The notes: generated from the letters alone by a model not told the origin. DNA of 46,878 nucleotides from an uncultured Blautia sp. (GCA_944380235.1 CALWHD010000046.1:1-46878), one strand, 5' to 3'; numbered from the stretch's first letter, positions 16,859 to 26,752 are shown. Numbers and translations are program-made.

Positions 16859-17920
16859 ATGACTTTAAAAGAAATTGCCAAAGAAGCCAACGTATCCATC
16901 TCTACGGTTTCCCGAGTCATTAATCAAAAAAACACAAAAGCTGCAAGCCCCCAGGTTCAGGAACGTATATGGGAAATCGTAAGAAAAAGCGGCTATACGC
17001 CCAACAGCACGGCAAGAGCGCTGAAACTCGGAGCAAACGCTCCTGTACCGGAGACAGTTTCTAAAACCATTGCCTGTTTTTATGCCAGAGGAGATGTTGC
17101 AGTCTCTGATCTGTTCTTCTCCCATATCGCAAAAGCTATCGAGCAGGAAGCCTTCAAGAGCAACTTTTTTATGAAACATTCTTTCACAGCCCTAGATATC
17201 GCCAACCCCGAAATTGTGGCAAGAATTGTAGCAGTACCGGTAGACGGCGCTGTAATTTTGGGTCGTTATGACAACCAAATGCTCCGTTTTTTCACAGAAC
17301 ATTACAAACATGTTGTCTATGCCGGTTTAAATCCCATGGGAACAAAATACGATCAGGTTGTCTGTGAGGGGCGGGACATTACTTTCAGCGCCGTATCTTA
17401 TCTGCATGAGCTTGGTCATACAAAAATCGGATATATCGGAGAGCAGAGCAATGAAGTGCGCTATACTGCGTTTAAAGAATCCCTGGAAAAGTTAGGGCTG
17501 CCTTTCCTGCAGAAAAATACAGCCAATGTAAAACTTTCCCATGAGGGCGGCTATCAGGGTGCCTATCATCTTATGAACGCAAAATCAGATATCACCGCCA
17601 TTTTCTGTGCTAATGATAACACTGCCATAGGCGCTATTAAGGCACTGAGAGAACGGGGATACCGGATTCCCGAAGACATCTCCATTATAGGTGTTGATGA
17701 TATAGAAACCGCACAATACCTTTCGCCCATGCTTACTACCGTACATATTCCCACAGAAGAGATGGGGCGTACAGCAGCAAAAATTTTAATTGACCGGATC
17801 AGCGGCGGACATAAACTCCCTATGAAAATAGTGCTTCCTTTCTATATTGCCAAAAGGGACACCTGCGCAAAACCGTCCAGCCACAGAAAATCCTTTACTA
17901 TCCCAGATTTTCCTGCCTGA
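16859..17920 (+). CDS. LacI/GalR-family transcriptional regulator
   Basis: DNA-binding repressor with a sugar-sensing core, almost certainly controlling the divergent nag operon. 353 residues. The N-terminal HTH is textbook: TLKEIAKEANVSISTVSRVI followed by the hinge helix GYTPNSTARALKLG. The C-terminal periplasmic-binding-like core (65-340) contains DGAVILGRYDN, the ELGHTKIGYIGE turn and the IIGVDDIE segment. The inducer is probably an amino-sugar phosphate or pathway intermediate (inference). The ATG at 16859 has TGAGG 7 nt upstream; a TTG at 16853 is in frame but too close. Confidence 0.92.
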   Translation: MTLKEIAKEANVSISTVSRVINQKNTKAASPQVQERIWEIVRKSGYTPNSTARALKLGANAPVPETVSKTIACFYARGDVAVSDLFFSHIAKAIEQEAFKSNFFMKHSFTALDIANPEIVARIVAVPVDGAVILGRYDNQMLRFFTEHYKHVVYAGLNPMGTKYDQVVCEGRDITFSAVSYLHELGHTKIGYIGEQSNEVRYTAFKESLEKLGLPFLQKNTANVKLSHEGGYQGAYHLMNAKSDITAIFCANDNTAIGAIKALRERGYRIPEDISIIGVDDIETAQYLSPMLTTVHIPTEEMGRTAAKILIDRISGGHKLPMKIVLPFYIAKRDTCAKPSSHRKSFTIPDFPA

Positions 17921-17933
17921 CTTTCCACAAAAA

Positions 17934-17979
17934 AAGCCTTATAGAAAACTGTATTTCATTTACAGTCTCTATAAGGCTT
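17934..17979. terminator. bidirectional terminator between LacI-type gene and BceB-like gene
   Basis: AAGCCTTATAGA (17934-17945) pairs perfectly with TCTATAAGGCTT (17968-17979), with an inner ACTGTA/TACAGT stem and A- and T-runs on the two sides. Confidence 0.88.
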
Positions 17980-17989
17980 TTCCCCAGGG

Positions 17990-19915
17990 CTATTTCCCCG
18001 GCATGAACAATCTTCTCTGTGCACCTTTCACAGACAGAAGACAGATTACTGTAAACACCCCCAGAATTGCTGCCGCACTCCACAGATTCACCCGGAGCAG
18101 GTCTTCCTGCATCACATTTCCCAGCGCATGGACAGAGAAAAAAGAAGTGACGCACATCAGCAGAAATGGACAGTAATATGCAAAACTGATCTCTTTTCTC
18201 ACAGAACGGCACAGAACTTCTCTTGGAATCCCCAGCTTCTCCAGGACCCTGTATCTCTCCTTATCTTCATATACATCATTGCTCACCTTCATAAAAATGA
18301 TAGTTCCGCATGCCAGCATCAATGTGGCAAACATGAACAGGCACAGGGAATACATGATCCTGATCCAGCTGTCATCCTTTTGTTCAGACTGGGAATACAT
18401 CACTCCCACAAATTTTCCTCCTTCTTCCTCTGTTTGTGAAAGGGAACCCAGGTATTCTTTGGATGCATCCAGGTTTTCCGGATCCTGGATTCTGTAATTA
18501 TACAGATAATAATTCATACCTCCAGCTGCTTCTGATTCCAATTTTTCATACAGCCCGTCGCTGACAATATAAATCGTCGCCTGATTCTGCATGTTTCCCA
18601 GATAAGGTGTCTTATCCTCTGCAATGACCTGATAAGTCTCCTGGCCTATCTCCACTTCTCTGTCCCAGTCATTGCCTGCCAGACTCAGAAGGATTTCGTG
18701 GGAAAGCTGGATCACCTGGCTGTCTTTTAACTCTTTGTACTCAAATTCCAGTCCCGCCCTCTCAGCAGCCTCTTTTACCTGAGAATACGGCGCTGCCATA
18801 TAAACCCATTCCTGATACGGCGTGTGCAAAAGCTCGGGTGAAAGTACCAGACAGGAAACTTCATTCCAGTATTCCACCTGATTTTCCTGTCCGATCCCCT
18901 CCGCAATCTCTTCCCCGTTCAGAGATTCATTGCTGATGACCTGGCAGGAATATACCTGCCCGAAATAATTGATCTTTTCGTATCTCTGTTTCATGGCAAT
19001 GGAGATAGCCATGACTGTCACGGCACAGATCATCAGTACCGTCACCATGGCATACGTCCTGTAATTTTTCTTAATCCGAAATGCCAGGCTGTTCACCCAT
19101 AGATTCCGCTCTCTTTTATAGAGATAATTCTTATTCCGGGTAAGTGCCCGAAGAATTGCGGGAATGAAACCAGAATACAGGAGATAAACACCTGCGATCA
19201 CCAGAACCACTGCAATGAGCGCATGATTCAGCGCATCCAGACCTTCTGTATGCCAGGCGAATCCATATCCTGCCCCCAGGATTCCGATTCCCGTGATAAT
19301 CCGAAATGCAGTCACCAGCTTTTTCTCCGGTTTGATCTCCTTTTGTCTGGAACCGGAGAGCAGATTCAGTACACTGCTTGTTTTCAGTGTATAGCAGCCT
19401 TTCATGGTCATAAATCCGTAAATCACTGCAAAGGTCACAGACGGAACCACCAGTGGTTTCCAGGAAAACGAAAACTGGATATCCACACTGATCTCTGACA
19501 GCTTCAGCAGCAGCATCTGAAAAAATTTGGAAAAAACAATTCCGCAGAAAAGTCCTGCCGCCAGAGAAAAACTTCCGATCAGAATAGATTCCAAGGCATA
19601 CATCCTCCCTATTCTGCCATTGTCCAGTCCCATAAAAATATAAATTCCTATCTCTTTTTTCCTCTGGTTTAAAAATACATTGGTGGCATACCAGATAAAG
19701 AAAAATAAAAAAACAAGAAACACCACTGTTGCTGCCTGCATGATCATGTCAATGTAATCTTTGTTAAATTCCAAAAGAACATCCATGGAATCCGCATAGA
19801 TCACATTTTGAAAATTAAAAAGAACACACACAGAAACCGTAAGGGAGAGGATCAGCATTCCGAATTCTCTCACACTCCTCTTAAAATTTGACAAAGCAAG
19901 GCGAAATAAGCTCAT
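17990..19915 (-). CDS. BceB-type ABC transporter permease (FtsX-like)
   Basis: Membrane part of an antimicrobial-peptide resistance and sensing transporter. 641 residues, the normal BceB length. About ten transmembrane helices in the BceB order, two FtsX-like bundles, and a large extracellular segment (about residues 315-520) that in this family recognises the peptide-lipid II cycle target complex. The start ATG overlaps the stop of the ATPase gene (ATGA). Together with the kinase and regulator upstream it forms a full Bce module. Likely substrates are bacitracin-like or lantibiotic peptides; which one cannot be told. Confidence 0.92.
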   Translation of the reverse strand: MSLFRLALSNFKRSVREFGMLILSLTVSVCVLFNFQNVIYADSMDVLLEFNKDYIDMIMQAATVVFLVFLFFFIWYATNVFLNQRKKEIGIYIFMGLDNGRIGRMYALESILIGSFSLAAGLFCGIVFSKFFQMLLLKLSEISVDIQFSFSWKPLVVPSVTFAVIYGFMTMKGCYTLKTSSVLNLLSGSRQKEIKPEKKLVTAFRIITGIGILGAGYGFAWHTEGLDALNHALIAVVLVIAGVYLLYSGFIPAILRALTRNKNYLYKRERNLWVNSLAFRIKKNYRTYAMVTVLMICAVTVMAISIAMKQRYEKINYFGQVYSCQVISNESLNGEEIAEGIGQENQVEYWNEVSCLVLSPELLHTPYQEWVYMAAPYSQVKEAAERAGLEFEYKELKDSQVIQLSHEILLSLAGNDWDREVEIGQETYQVIAEDKTPYLGNMQNQATIYIVSDGLYEKLESEAAGGMNYYLYNYRIQDPENLDASKEYLGSLSQTEEEGGKFVGVMYSQSEQKDDSWIRIMYSLCLFMFATLMLACGTIIFMKVSNDVYEDKERYRVLEKLGIPREVLCRSVRKEISFAYYCPFLLMCVTSFFSVHALGNVMQEDLLRVNLWSAAAILGVFTVICLLSVKGAQRRLFMPGK

Positions 19916-20667
19916 TCCTGCTCACCTCCCATAGAAGCCAGCATCTGCATGATCTCCTCATAAAATTCTTTTCTGTTCCCCCTGTGGTTCAGCCTGCACT
20001 GGATCTGTCCGTCTCTGAGGAAGTAAACCTGCTTTGCATAGCTCGCAGTATACACATCATGCGTAACCATGAGAATGGTTGCACTGCCCTCCTCGTTTGC
20101 CGCTTTCAGACAGCACAGCAAATCCCTGCTGGAGCGGGAATCAAGTGCCCCGGTAGGTTCATCCGCAAAGAGGATCCTGGGGTTTGTGATCAGCGCCCGG
20201 GCACTGGCAGCCCTTTGTTTCTGTCCTCCCGAAAGCTGATAAGGATATTTTTTCAGGTGAGCTTCCAGCCCGAAACGGACTGCTTTTTCCTGCACCTTCT
20301 GAATAGTCTTTTCCGGAGAAACTCCGTTTAATGTGAGAGGCAGGGCAATATTATCCTGAAGCGTCATATTATCCAGGAGATTGTAATCCTGAAAAATAAA
20401 TCCGATTTTATCTCTTCTTATCAGGGAAAGTTTTTTATTTTTCATCTTGATCACATTATCCCCTTCCAGCAGGATCTCTCCACGATCCGGTTTATCCAGG
20501 GTAGATAGAAGATTCAGCAGTGTCGTCTTTCCAGAACCGCTTGGTCCCATAATTGCAATAAAATCTCCTTCGTAAATATCCATGCTGATATCCTGAAGAA
20601 CCATGGTCTTATAGCCTTTCCTGCCATAGCTTTTTGAAAGATTTCTGATTTCCAGTATCTTATTCAT
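19912..20667 (-). CDS. BceA-type ABC transporter ATPase
   Basis: ATPase of the BceAB-type transporter. 251 residues: Walker A GPSGSGKT (41-48), Q-loop FIFQDYNLLDNMTLQDN (typical of the MacB/LolD/BceA group), signature LSGGQKQR, Walker B ILFADEPTGALD, switch His in MVTHD. Preceded by a 104-bp gap after the kinase gene that contains two direct repeats (20751, 20771) and a good AAAGGAGG site, so the transporter pair probably has its own inducible promoter, as in known Bce systems. Confidence 0.93.
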   Translation of the reverse strand: MNKILEIRNLSKSYGRKGYKTMVLQDISMDIYEGDFIAIMGPSGSGKTTLLNLLSTLDKPDRGEILLEGDNVIKMKNKKLSLIRRDKIGFIFQDYNLLDNMTLQDNIALPLTLNGVSPEKTIQKVQEKAVRFGLEAHLKKYPYQLSGGQKQRAASARALITNPRILFADEPTGALDSRSSRDLLCCLKAANEEGSATILMVTHDVYTASYAKQVYFLRDGQIQCRLNHRGNRKEFYEEIMQMLASMGGEQE

Positions 20668-20750
20668 GTAATGAAACCTCCTTTTAAACCGATGTCTTTT
20701 CTCTTACAAGACCATTTTAAACATTCTCCAGGTAAAAATCCTTTCGTCTG

Positions 20751-20780
20751 TCTAACACTTTTTTCTGTTTTCTAACATTT
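20751..20780. repeat. 20-bp-spaced direct repeats, candidate BceR-type binding site
   Basis: TCTAACAYTT occurs at 20751-20760 and 20771-20780, exactly two helical turns apart, upstream of the BceA-like gene. OmpR-type regulators often bind such repeats. A third copy of the wider motif TTTCTAACATTT reads on the minus strand near 22662-22670, upstream of the regulator gene. The second repeat overlaps the stop codon of the kinase gene. Confidence 0.45.
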
Positions 20781-21821
20781 CTGCAAGGTTTCTTCTCCCC
20801 TGTTTTCAGGAGTCTGCTTTTCTCCTGATAAAAGCAGATGTTCCGACAGATCCCGGAATCTCAGTTCAAACCTGGATCCTTTTCCCTCTTCTGAACAGAC
20901 TTCCATGTTGATATTCAATAGTTCTGCGATCTTTTTTGCAAAATACAGTCCCATTCCCGTAGAGTGATAATCTCCTTTCCGGTGTCTGCTGCCCACATAG
21001 CCCTTATCAAAAATATAGGGAAGATCCTCTTTTAAAATCCCGATTCCGTTATCTTCCACGGTCAGGAGTACAGCCCCGCTCTTTTCTTTCTCTGCCCGAA
21101 AACAAAGCTTCGGCTTTTTATTTCCATATTTCACTGCATTCCCTGTAAGCTGGTCAAGAAGATATACCAGCCATCTTTTATCACTGTATACCTGGATTCC
21201 CCCGCATTCTACAAGGATCTCAAATTTATGGTGCATAAGAAAATAAGACTGATTTCTCACAGATGCTCTGACTGCTTCCTCAAGACTTATCTTCTCATAC
21301 CTCACATCATTTTCCGGACGCTGCAGCTTACTTCCTGCAAGAACATTCTGAAGCAGGATCTCCAGCCTGGCAATGCAGCTCCCCATACTTTCACGCAGTT
21401 CGCGGTTTTCATTTCTGTTGTTCATCAGCTTCAGAGATGCAAGGGGAAGTTTTGCTTCATGCGTCCAGCCGGCTACGTAATCCGCCAGTTCCTCAAGTCT
21501 CTCCCTGTCGCAAAGCTGTTCCTGTCTTTTCTCTTCTTCCCATTCTTTCAAATATTCTGAAACATCCTCTCCCAAGAGTCCATACATTTCCCTCAGGGAA
21601 ATTTCTCTTTCTCCCCTGATCCACTTCTGTACTTTCCTGTATTTTCTCCAATCCAGAATTCCCCAGACTGTCCCAGTGAGAACCAGCAGCAGATTCAGAT
21701 AAACCATATCCTGAAAATATAAGGCGGAGGCACACAGAAATCCCAGGTAGAAGTTCAGAAAAATCCAAAAACCAAACAGAAACACCCACATTTTTCCTCT
21801 CTTCTTGAAATATCCTTTCAT
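20772..21821 (-). CDS. BceS-type intramembrane-sensing histidine kinase
   Basis: Sensor of the Bce module; in this family it has no own ligand domain and reads flux through the transporter. 349 residues. Two transmembrane helices (about 12-33 and 37-56) are joined by only a few residues. Phospho-acceptor His121 sits in WTHEAKLPLASLKL, the BceS-type H-box; N-box LLDQLTGNAVKYG, G1 DNGIGI, G2 STGMGLYFAKKI follow. It overlaps the regulator gene by ATGA. Confidence 0.92.
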   Translation of the reverse strand: MKGYFKKRGKMWVFLFGFWIFLNFYLGFLCASALYFQDMVYLNLLLVLTGTVWGILDWRKYRKVQKWIRGEREISLREMYGLLGEDVSEYLKEWEEEKRQEQLCDRERLEELADYVAGWTHEAKLPLASLKLMNNRNENRELRESMGSCIARLEILLQNVLAGSKLQRPENDVRYEKISLEEAVRASVRNQSYFLMHHKFEILVECGGIQVYSDKRWLVYLLDQLTGNAVKYGNKKPKLCFRAEKEKSGAVLLTVEDNGIGILKEDLPYIFDKGYVGSRHRKGDYHSTGMGLYFAKKIAELLNINMEVCSEEGKGSRFELRFRDLSEHLLLSGEKQTPENRGEETLQKC

Positions 21822-22489
21822 TCCAGGTAATATCCCTTTCCTTTCCTCGTCCTGATCACCTCCATTCCTCCGGCGGCAGCACTGATTTTTGCCCTCAGCC
21901 TGGAAATCAGCACGGTCAGAGAAGCATCTGTTACAAATTCATCTGTGCTCCAAAGATGCTGCATCAGACTTTCCCGGTCCACCACCTGCCCCTTCCGGTC
22001 TGTCAGCATTCCCATAATCTTATTTTCTGATTTTGTCATTTCAATGGTTTTTCCCTGATAAATCAGAGTTCCCTGATTTCTGTCATAAATCAGATCTTCC
22101 GCGATATATTCTCTTTCATTCTGGGTATATTCATAAGCCCGCCGCAAAAGTGCCCGGATCTTCACCAGAAGCAGCTCCGGATCAAAAGGCTTTTCCACAT
22201 AATCGTCCCCGCCGGAAACCATTGCCATAACCTTATCCCCGTTCTGATCCCTGCTAGAAAGGAAAAGCACTGGTATATTGGAAATCTCCCGGATTTTCCT
22301 GCACCAGTAAAATCCATCACAGGAAGGCAGGTTGATATCCATCAGCACCAGGTCTGCCTGCCGTTTGTCCCACTCCCGGTCTACCGCAGAGAATTCCTCC
22401 AGATATTCCGCCTCAAATCCCCATTTCCTGCATAAACGGCAAATCTCCTGTGCCAGGATGAGATCATCCTCCACAATTAAAATCTTCAT
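21818..22489 (-). CDS. BceR-type OmpR-family response regulator
   Basis: Activates the transporter genes on peptide stress. 223 residues. Receiver domain with Asp8/Asp9, phospho-acceptor Asp51 (VLMDINLPSCDGF) and Lys in VEKPFDP; winged-helix C-terminus with FVTDASLTVLISRLRAKI and RTRKGKGYYLE. The ATG at 22489 has AGGAG 7 nt upstream, and the protein then begins MKILIVEDD as usual; an in-frame TTG at 22567 is rejected. Order regulator-kinase-ATPase-permease matches classical Bce loci. Confidence 0.93.
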   Translation of the reverse strand: MKILIVEDDLILAQEICRLCRKWGFEAEYLEEFSAVDREWDKRQADLVLMDINLPSCDGFYWCRKIREISNIPVLFLSSRDQNGDKVMAMVSGGDDYVEKPFDPELLLVKIRALLRRAYEYTQNEREYIAEDLIYDRNQGTLIYQGKTIEMTKSENKIMGMLTDRKGQVVDRESLMQHLWSTDEFVTDASLTVLISRLRAKISAAAGGMEVIRTRKGKGYYLE

Positions 22490-22712
22490 TTCTGCTCTCC
22501 TCTCTTTCCAGCCTTTGGACATCTCCTCCGACACCGCACTATCATGCCGGACAGATTTCTTTTTCAAAATCTGTATGCTGTTTCTGCTATTTCCATGTAT
22601 TTATCAGTATTTTATACCTTTTCCCTGTACATGCCCAGATGAAAAGCCAATATTGCAAAAATGTTAGAAATGAATAGATTCTTTTTTCATCTTCACTCTA
22701 TAAAAAGTAGCA

Positions 22713-22746
22713 GGGCTGCCGCACTAAGCCATCTGTGCGGCAGCCC
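22713..22746 (-). terminator. terminator of purL
   Basis: GGGCTGCCGCAC (22713-22724) pairs perfectly with GTGCGGCAGCCC (22735-22746). On the minus strand CTGCTACTTTTTATAG follows, a short T-run. The rest of 22490-22712 holds no recognised gene; a -10-like TATAAA (22616-22611, minus) may belong to the regulator gene promoter. Confidence 0.85.
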
Positions 22747-22759
22747 CATATAGCATTTA

Positions 22760-25700
22760 TTATTTAAAATAGCTTACTCCGGATTCAAAGATCTTGATAT
22801 CCTGTTCACCGTAAATATTTACGGCCACTCCGTCTCCTCTTCTTTCAGAGTGCGCCATCTTGCCCAGCACACGTCCGTCCGGGCTGGTGATGCCTTCAAT
22901 GGCGCAGTAGGAACCATTTACATTCCACTCTTCATCCATGGTGATATTTCCATTGATATCACAGTACTGTGTAGCCACCTGACCGTTTTCAAAGAGTTTC
23001 TTCAGCCATTCTTCATTTGCCACGAAACGTCCCTCTCCGTGAGAAGCCGGGTTGGTGTAAACCTTGCCCAACTCTGCCATCTGAAGCCATGGAGATTTGT
23101 TCGTCACTACTTTTGTGTAGACCATCTTGGAAATGTGGCGTCCGATGGTATTAAAGGTCAGAGTCGGTGAATTCTCCGTCTGTCCCACGATCTCGCCATA
23201 GGGAACCAGTCCCAGTTTGATCAGTGCCTGGAATCCGTTGCAGATACCAAGCGCCAGACCGTCTCTTTCATTTAACAGACGCATAACTGCTTCTTTGATC
23301 TTTGCATTCTGGAATGCCGTTGCAAAGAATTTTGCGGAGCCATCTGGTTCATCGCCTGCAGAGAAACCTCCCGGGAACATGATCATCTGCGCCTGGTTGA
23401 TTGCCTTTTCAAATACCTCAACAGAATCACGGATGTCTTCTGCATCCAGATTCTTGAATACCTTGGTGATCACCTTGGCACCCGCACGCTCAAATGCTTT
23501 TGTGCTGTCGTACTCACAGTTGGTACCTGGGAATACAGGAATGAAAACTGTAGGCTGTGCGATCTTATGAGAGCAGATATGCACGTCTTTTGTGTCATAC
23601 ACCCCTTTATCCATGTTCTTTGTAACATCATCGGTATCAGAACCGGAACGTGTCTTAAATACTTTTTCCAGAGGCGCTTTCCAGGTCTCCAGTGCCTCTG
23701 CCATAGTGATGGACATATTCTTATATTCCAGAGCTGCACGATCTGTCACTTCACCGATCAAAGTATAAGTAATTGCCAGTTCTCCTACTTTTCCGTCTGC
23801 AACTTCACAGATGATGTCGCCGAATCCCGGTGAGAATAAGTCTCTCTCATCTACATTATGCTCAATCTTCACACCCATCTGATTTCCGAATGCCATCTTG
23901 GATACAGCGGCGGCAATACCCTGACGGTCCAGCGCATAAGCGGATACGATTCTGCCTGCCTGGATATCTTCGTGAAGTTTTCCATACTGTACTTTTAATG
24001 CTTCAAAATCGGGCAGATCGTATTCTGCTTTGGGAGCACGGAACCAAACCAGTTTATTTCCGGCTTTTTTCAGTTCCGGTGTAATAATATCTTTTTGTTT
24101 TGCCACATCCACAGCAAAGGAAACCAGTGTGGGCGGAACATCGATTTCATTAAATGTACCGGACATAGAATCCTTTCCTCCGATAGAAGGAAGCCCAAAT
24201 CCCAGCTGCGCCGCATAAGCACCCAGAAGTGCTGCAAAAGGCTGGCTCCAGCGGTGCGGATCTTCTGTCATTCTTCTGAAATATTCCTGGAAAGTAAAAC
24301 GGATCTTGCTGTAGTCTCCGCCCGCAGCCACAATTCTTGCCACAGACTCAGTCACTGCATAGACAGCGCCGTGGTAGGGGCTCCAGCTGGACACATAAGG
24401 ATCAAATCCATAGCTCATCATGGTAACTGTCTCTGTTTTTCCATTTAATACAGGAACTTTTGCCACCATGGTCTGTGTCTCGGTCAGCTGGTACTTTCCG
24501 CCGTAAGGCATGAACACACTTCCTGCTCCGATAGAACCGTCGAACATTTCCACGAGTCCTTTCTGAGAGCATTCATTTAAGTCGGATAAAGTATTCAGCC
24601 ATTTTTCTTTTACATCGCCGATATTCTCCGCACGGTCAAGAGTATTTCCCTCTTTTTGCGGAACTTCTACAAACACATCTGTCTCCTGGTGTGCTCCGTT
24701 GGTATCAAGGAACGCTCTGGATAAGTTCACAATGGTCTTTCCTCTCCAGTTCATCACCAGTCTCGGCTCCTCTGTCACTACAGCCACAGGAACTGCTTCC
24801 AGGTTTTCTTCCCTTGCAAATCCCAGGAAAGTATCCACATCTTTTGGATCAATGACAACTGCCATACGTTCCTGTGATTCGGAGATCGCGATTTCTGTTC
24901 CGTCCAGGCCGGCATATTTTTTCGGAACCTTATCCAGATCGATCTTCAGTCCTGCTGCCAGTTCTCCGATGGCAACAGAAACACCGCCCGCACCGAAGTC
25001 ATTACATTTCTTGATGATCCTGCTGACTTCTTCTCTTCTGAATAATCTCTGGATTTTTCTCTCAGTAGGAGCATTTCCCTTCTGTACCTCTGCACCGCAG
25101 GTCTCAATGGACTCCTCTGTATGCACTTTAGAAGAACCGGTAGCTCCGCCGCAGCCGTCCCTTCCGGTACGTCCGCCCAGCAGAATGATAATATCACCCG
25201 GATCAGAGTTTTCACGGATTACCGCACGTCTTGGCGCAGCACCCAGAACTGCTCCGATTTCCATACGTTTTGCCACATAGTTCGGATGGTAGATTTCTTT
25301 TACATATCCCGTAGCAAGTCCGATCTGGTTTCCATAGGAAGAATAACCGGAAGCAGCGCCGCGCACCAGCTTTTTCTGAGGCAGTTTGCCTTTCATAGTG
25401 TCTTTTACAGATACAGTAGGATCTGCCGCGCCTGTGACACGCATTGCCTGATAAACATAAGTACGTCCTGACAGCGGATCACGGATTGCTCCTCCAAGGC
25501 AGGTTGCCGCACCGCCGAAAGGTTCGATCTCTGTCGGATGGTTGTGCGTCTCATTTTTGAAGTTGATCAGCCACTCCTCTTCCTTTCCGTCCACATCTAC
25601 CGGAACAACAATGGAGCAGGCATTGATCTCATCGGATTCTTCCTGATCCTGAAGTTTGCCCTCAGCTTTTAATTTCTTCATTGCCATTAAAGCAAGGTCC

Positions 25701-26527
25701 ATCAGGCAGACGAATTTATCGTCTCTGTCTTTGTAGATCACCTGACGGTCAGCCAGGTATTTCTCGTAAGTCTTTACCAGAGGTTCTTTGTAGTCCCCTT
25801 CTCCGAATTCCACATTTTTTAACTCTGTGGAGAAAGTAGTATGACGGCAGTGATCAGACCAGTAAGTATCCAGTACACGGATTTCTGTCATGGACGGATC
25901 ACGTTTTTCTTCGTTTTTATAATAATTCTGAATATGCAGGAAATCTTTGAATGTCATGGCAAGGTTCAGGGAATCATACAGTTCCTTTAATGCTGCCTCT
26001 CCCATATCTTTGAATCCCTCAAAGATTTTCACATCTGCCGGTTCCTCAAATTTTGTCACCAGAGTCTCCGGTTTTTTTGCCTCTGCCTGTCTGGAATCCA
26101 CTGGGTTGATGCAATGGTTTTTTATTGCTTCCAGCTCTTCATCTGATACCTTTCCTTCGATCACATAAGTGGTAGCGGAACGGATAATAGGATTTTCATC
26201 CTCTTTTAAAAACTGGATACACTGTACCGCAGAATCTGCTCTCTGGTCAAACTGTCCGGGAAGGTATTCCACGGAAAAAACTTTTGCTCCCTCTGCAATC
26301 TCAAAAGTTTCTTTAAATAATACATCTACCGGAGGTTCTGAAAATACACAGGTACATGCTTTTTCAAATACCTCATCAGAAATATTTTCCACATCATAAC
26401 GGATCAGGACGCGCACTCCCGTCACATCTTTGATTCCCAGATAACTGTCAATCTCATGCTTTAATTCATTTGCCTTTACCGCAAAATCCGGTTTTTTCTC
26501 AACATAGACACGCTTTACACTGTTCAT
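22760..26527 (-). CDS. purL: phosphoribosylformylglycinamidine synthase, single-chain
   Basis: Fourth step of purine synthesis: FGAR, glutamine and ATP give FGAM. 1255 residues, the large form that fuses the synthetase and glutaminase parts. An N-terminal domain is followed by two AIR-synthase-like repeats (e.g. NFKNETHNHPTEIEPFGGAATCLGG, the ATP site) and a class I glutaminase from about residue 1016 (VFIPVFPGTNCEYD) with nucleophile Cys1096 in GICNGFQ and His1226/Glu1228 in MAHSERR. All catalytic parts are intact. The ATG at 26527 has AAAGGAG upstream; an in-frame ATG at 26560 lacks one. Single-gene unit with its own terminator; other pur genes are not adjacent. Confidence 0.96.
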   Translation of the reverse strand: MNSVKRVYVEKKPDFAVKANELKHEIDSYLGIKDVTGVRVLIRYDVENISDEVFEKACTCVFSEPPVDVLFKETFEIAEGAKVFSVEYLPGQFDQRADSAVQCIQFLKEDENPIIRSATTYVIEGKVSDEELEAIKNHCINPVDSRQAEAKKPETLVTKFEEPADVKIFEGFKDMGEAALKELYDSLNLAMTFKDFLHIQNYYKNEEKRDPSMTEIRVLDTYWSDHCRHTTFSTELKNVEFGEGDYKEPLVKTYEKYLADRQVIYKDRDDKFVCLMDLALMAMKKLKAEGKLQDQEESDEINACSIVVPVDVDGKEEEWLINFKNETHNHPTEIEPFGGAATCLGGAIRDPLSGRTYVYQAMRVTGAADPTVSVKDTMKGKLPQKKLVRGAASGYSSYGNQIGLATGYVKEIYHPNYVAKRMEIGAVLGAAPRRAVIRENSDPGDIIILLGGRTGRDGCGGATGSSKVHTEESIETCGAEVQKGNAPTERKIQRLFRREEVSRIIKKCNDFGAGGVSVAIGELAAGLKIDLDKVPKKYAGLDGTEIAISESQERMAVVIDPKDVDTFLGFAREENLEAVPVAVVTEEPRLVMNWRGKTIVNLSRAFLDTNGAHQETDVFVEVPQKEGNTLDRAENIGDVKEKWLNTLSDLNECSQKGLVEMFDGSIGAGSVFMPYGGKYQLTETQTMVAKVPVLNGKTETVTMMSYGFDPYVSSWSPYHGAVYAVTESVARIVAAGGDYSKIRFTFQEYFRRMTEDPHRWSQPFAALLGAYAAQLGFGLPSIGGKDSMSGTFNEIDVPPTLVSFAVDVAKQKDIITPELKKAGNKLVWFRAPKAEYDLPDFEALKVQYGKLHEDIQAGRIVSAYALDRQGIAAAVSKMAFGNQMGVKIEHNVDERDLFSPGFGDIICEVADGKVGELAITYTLIGEVTDRAALEYKNMSITMAEALETWKAPLEKVFKTRSGSDTDDVTKNMDKGVYDTKDVHICSHKIAQPTVFIPVFPGTNCEYDSTKAFERAGAKVITKVFKNLDAEDIRDSVEVFEKAINQAQMIMFPGGFSAGDEPDGSAKFFATAFQNAKIKEAVMRLLNERDGLALGICNGFQALIKLGLVPYGEIVGQTENSPTLTFNTIGRHISKMVYTKVVTNKSPWLQMAELGKVYTNPASHGEGRFVANEEWLKKLFENGQVATQYCDINGNITMDEEWNVNGSYCAIEGITSPDGRVLGKMAHSERRGDGVAVNIYGEQDIKIFESGVSYFK

Positions 26528-26617
26528 GTCGGCTCCTTTCTGCCTCTTCTGGCATGGCATTTTCCTGTTCTCTTTCGGCTGGGAAAAGAATATACATTTT
26601 TCCCTTGTACATTTTTT

Positions 26618-26646
26618 AGTTTACCACAGCTTTCTTTATAAGTAAA
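26618..26646 (-). promoter_or_regulatory. possible purL promoter
   Basis: Minus strand TTTACT (26646-26641) and TAAACT (26623-26618), 17-bp spacer; both hexamers match consensus at four of six positions. The whole gap between purL and the LysR gene (26528-26879) holds only this site, an A/T-rich tract at 26645-26678 and the LysR-gene promoter; no riboswitch was recognised. Confidence 0.35.
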
Positions 26647-26731
26647 ATTAATATAATTAATATTATTTATTATTTATACTTCTTTATCGTATCCTTCCGC
26701 CTTTCTCTTGCATTTTACCGAAAAACCAGAA

Positions 26732-26748
26732 AAATATACGGTATATTT
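26732..26748. promoter_or_regulatory. LysR-type operator
   Basis: AAATATAC and GTATATTT are perfect 8-bp inverted arms around a central G, lying 4 bp upstream of the -35 of the LysR gene. The form (A/T-rich palindrome with ATAC/GTAT) fits a LysR-family autoregulatory site. Confidence 0.6.
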
Positions 26749-26752
26749 CCCA

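Noticed and set aside
22655..22670. Reappearance of the TTGCARAAATGTTAGAAA sequence found at the kinase gene end
   Set aside because: The copy at 20772 is part of the coding end of the kinase gene, so the similarity may be chance; only the TCTAACA core is used as a candidate motif.
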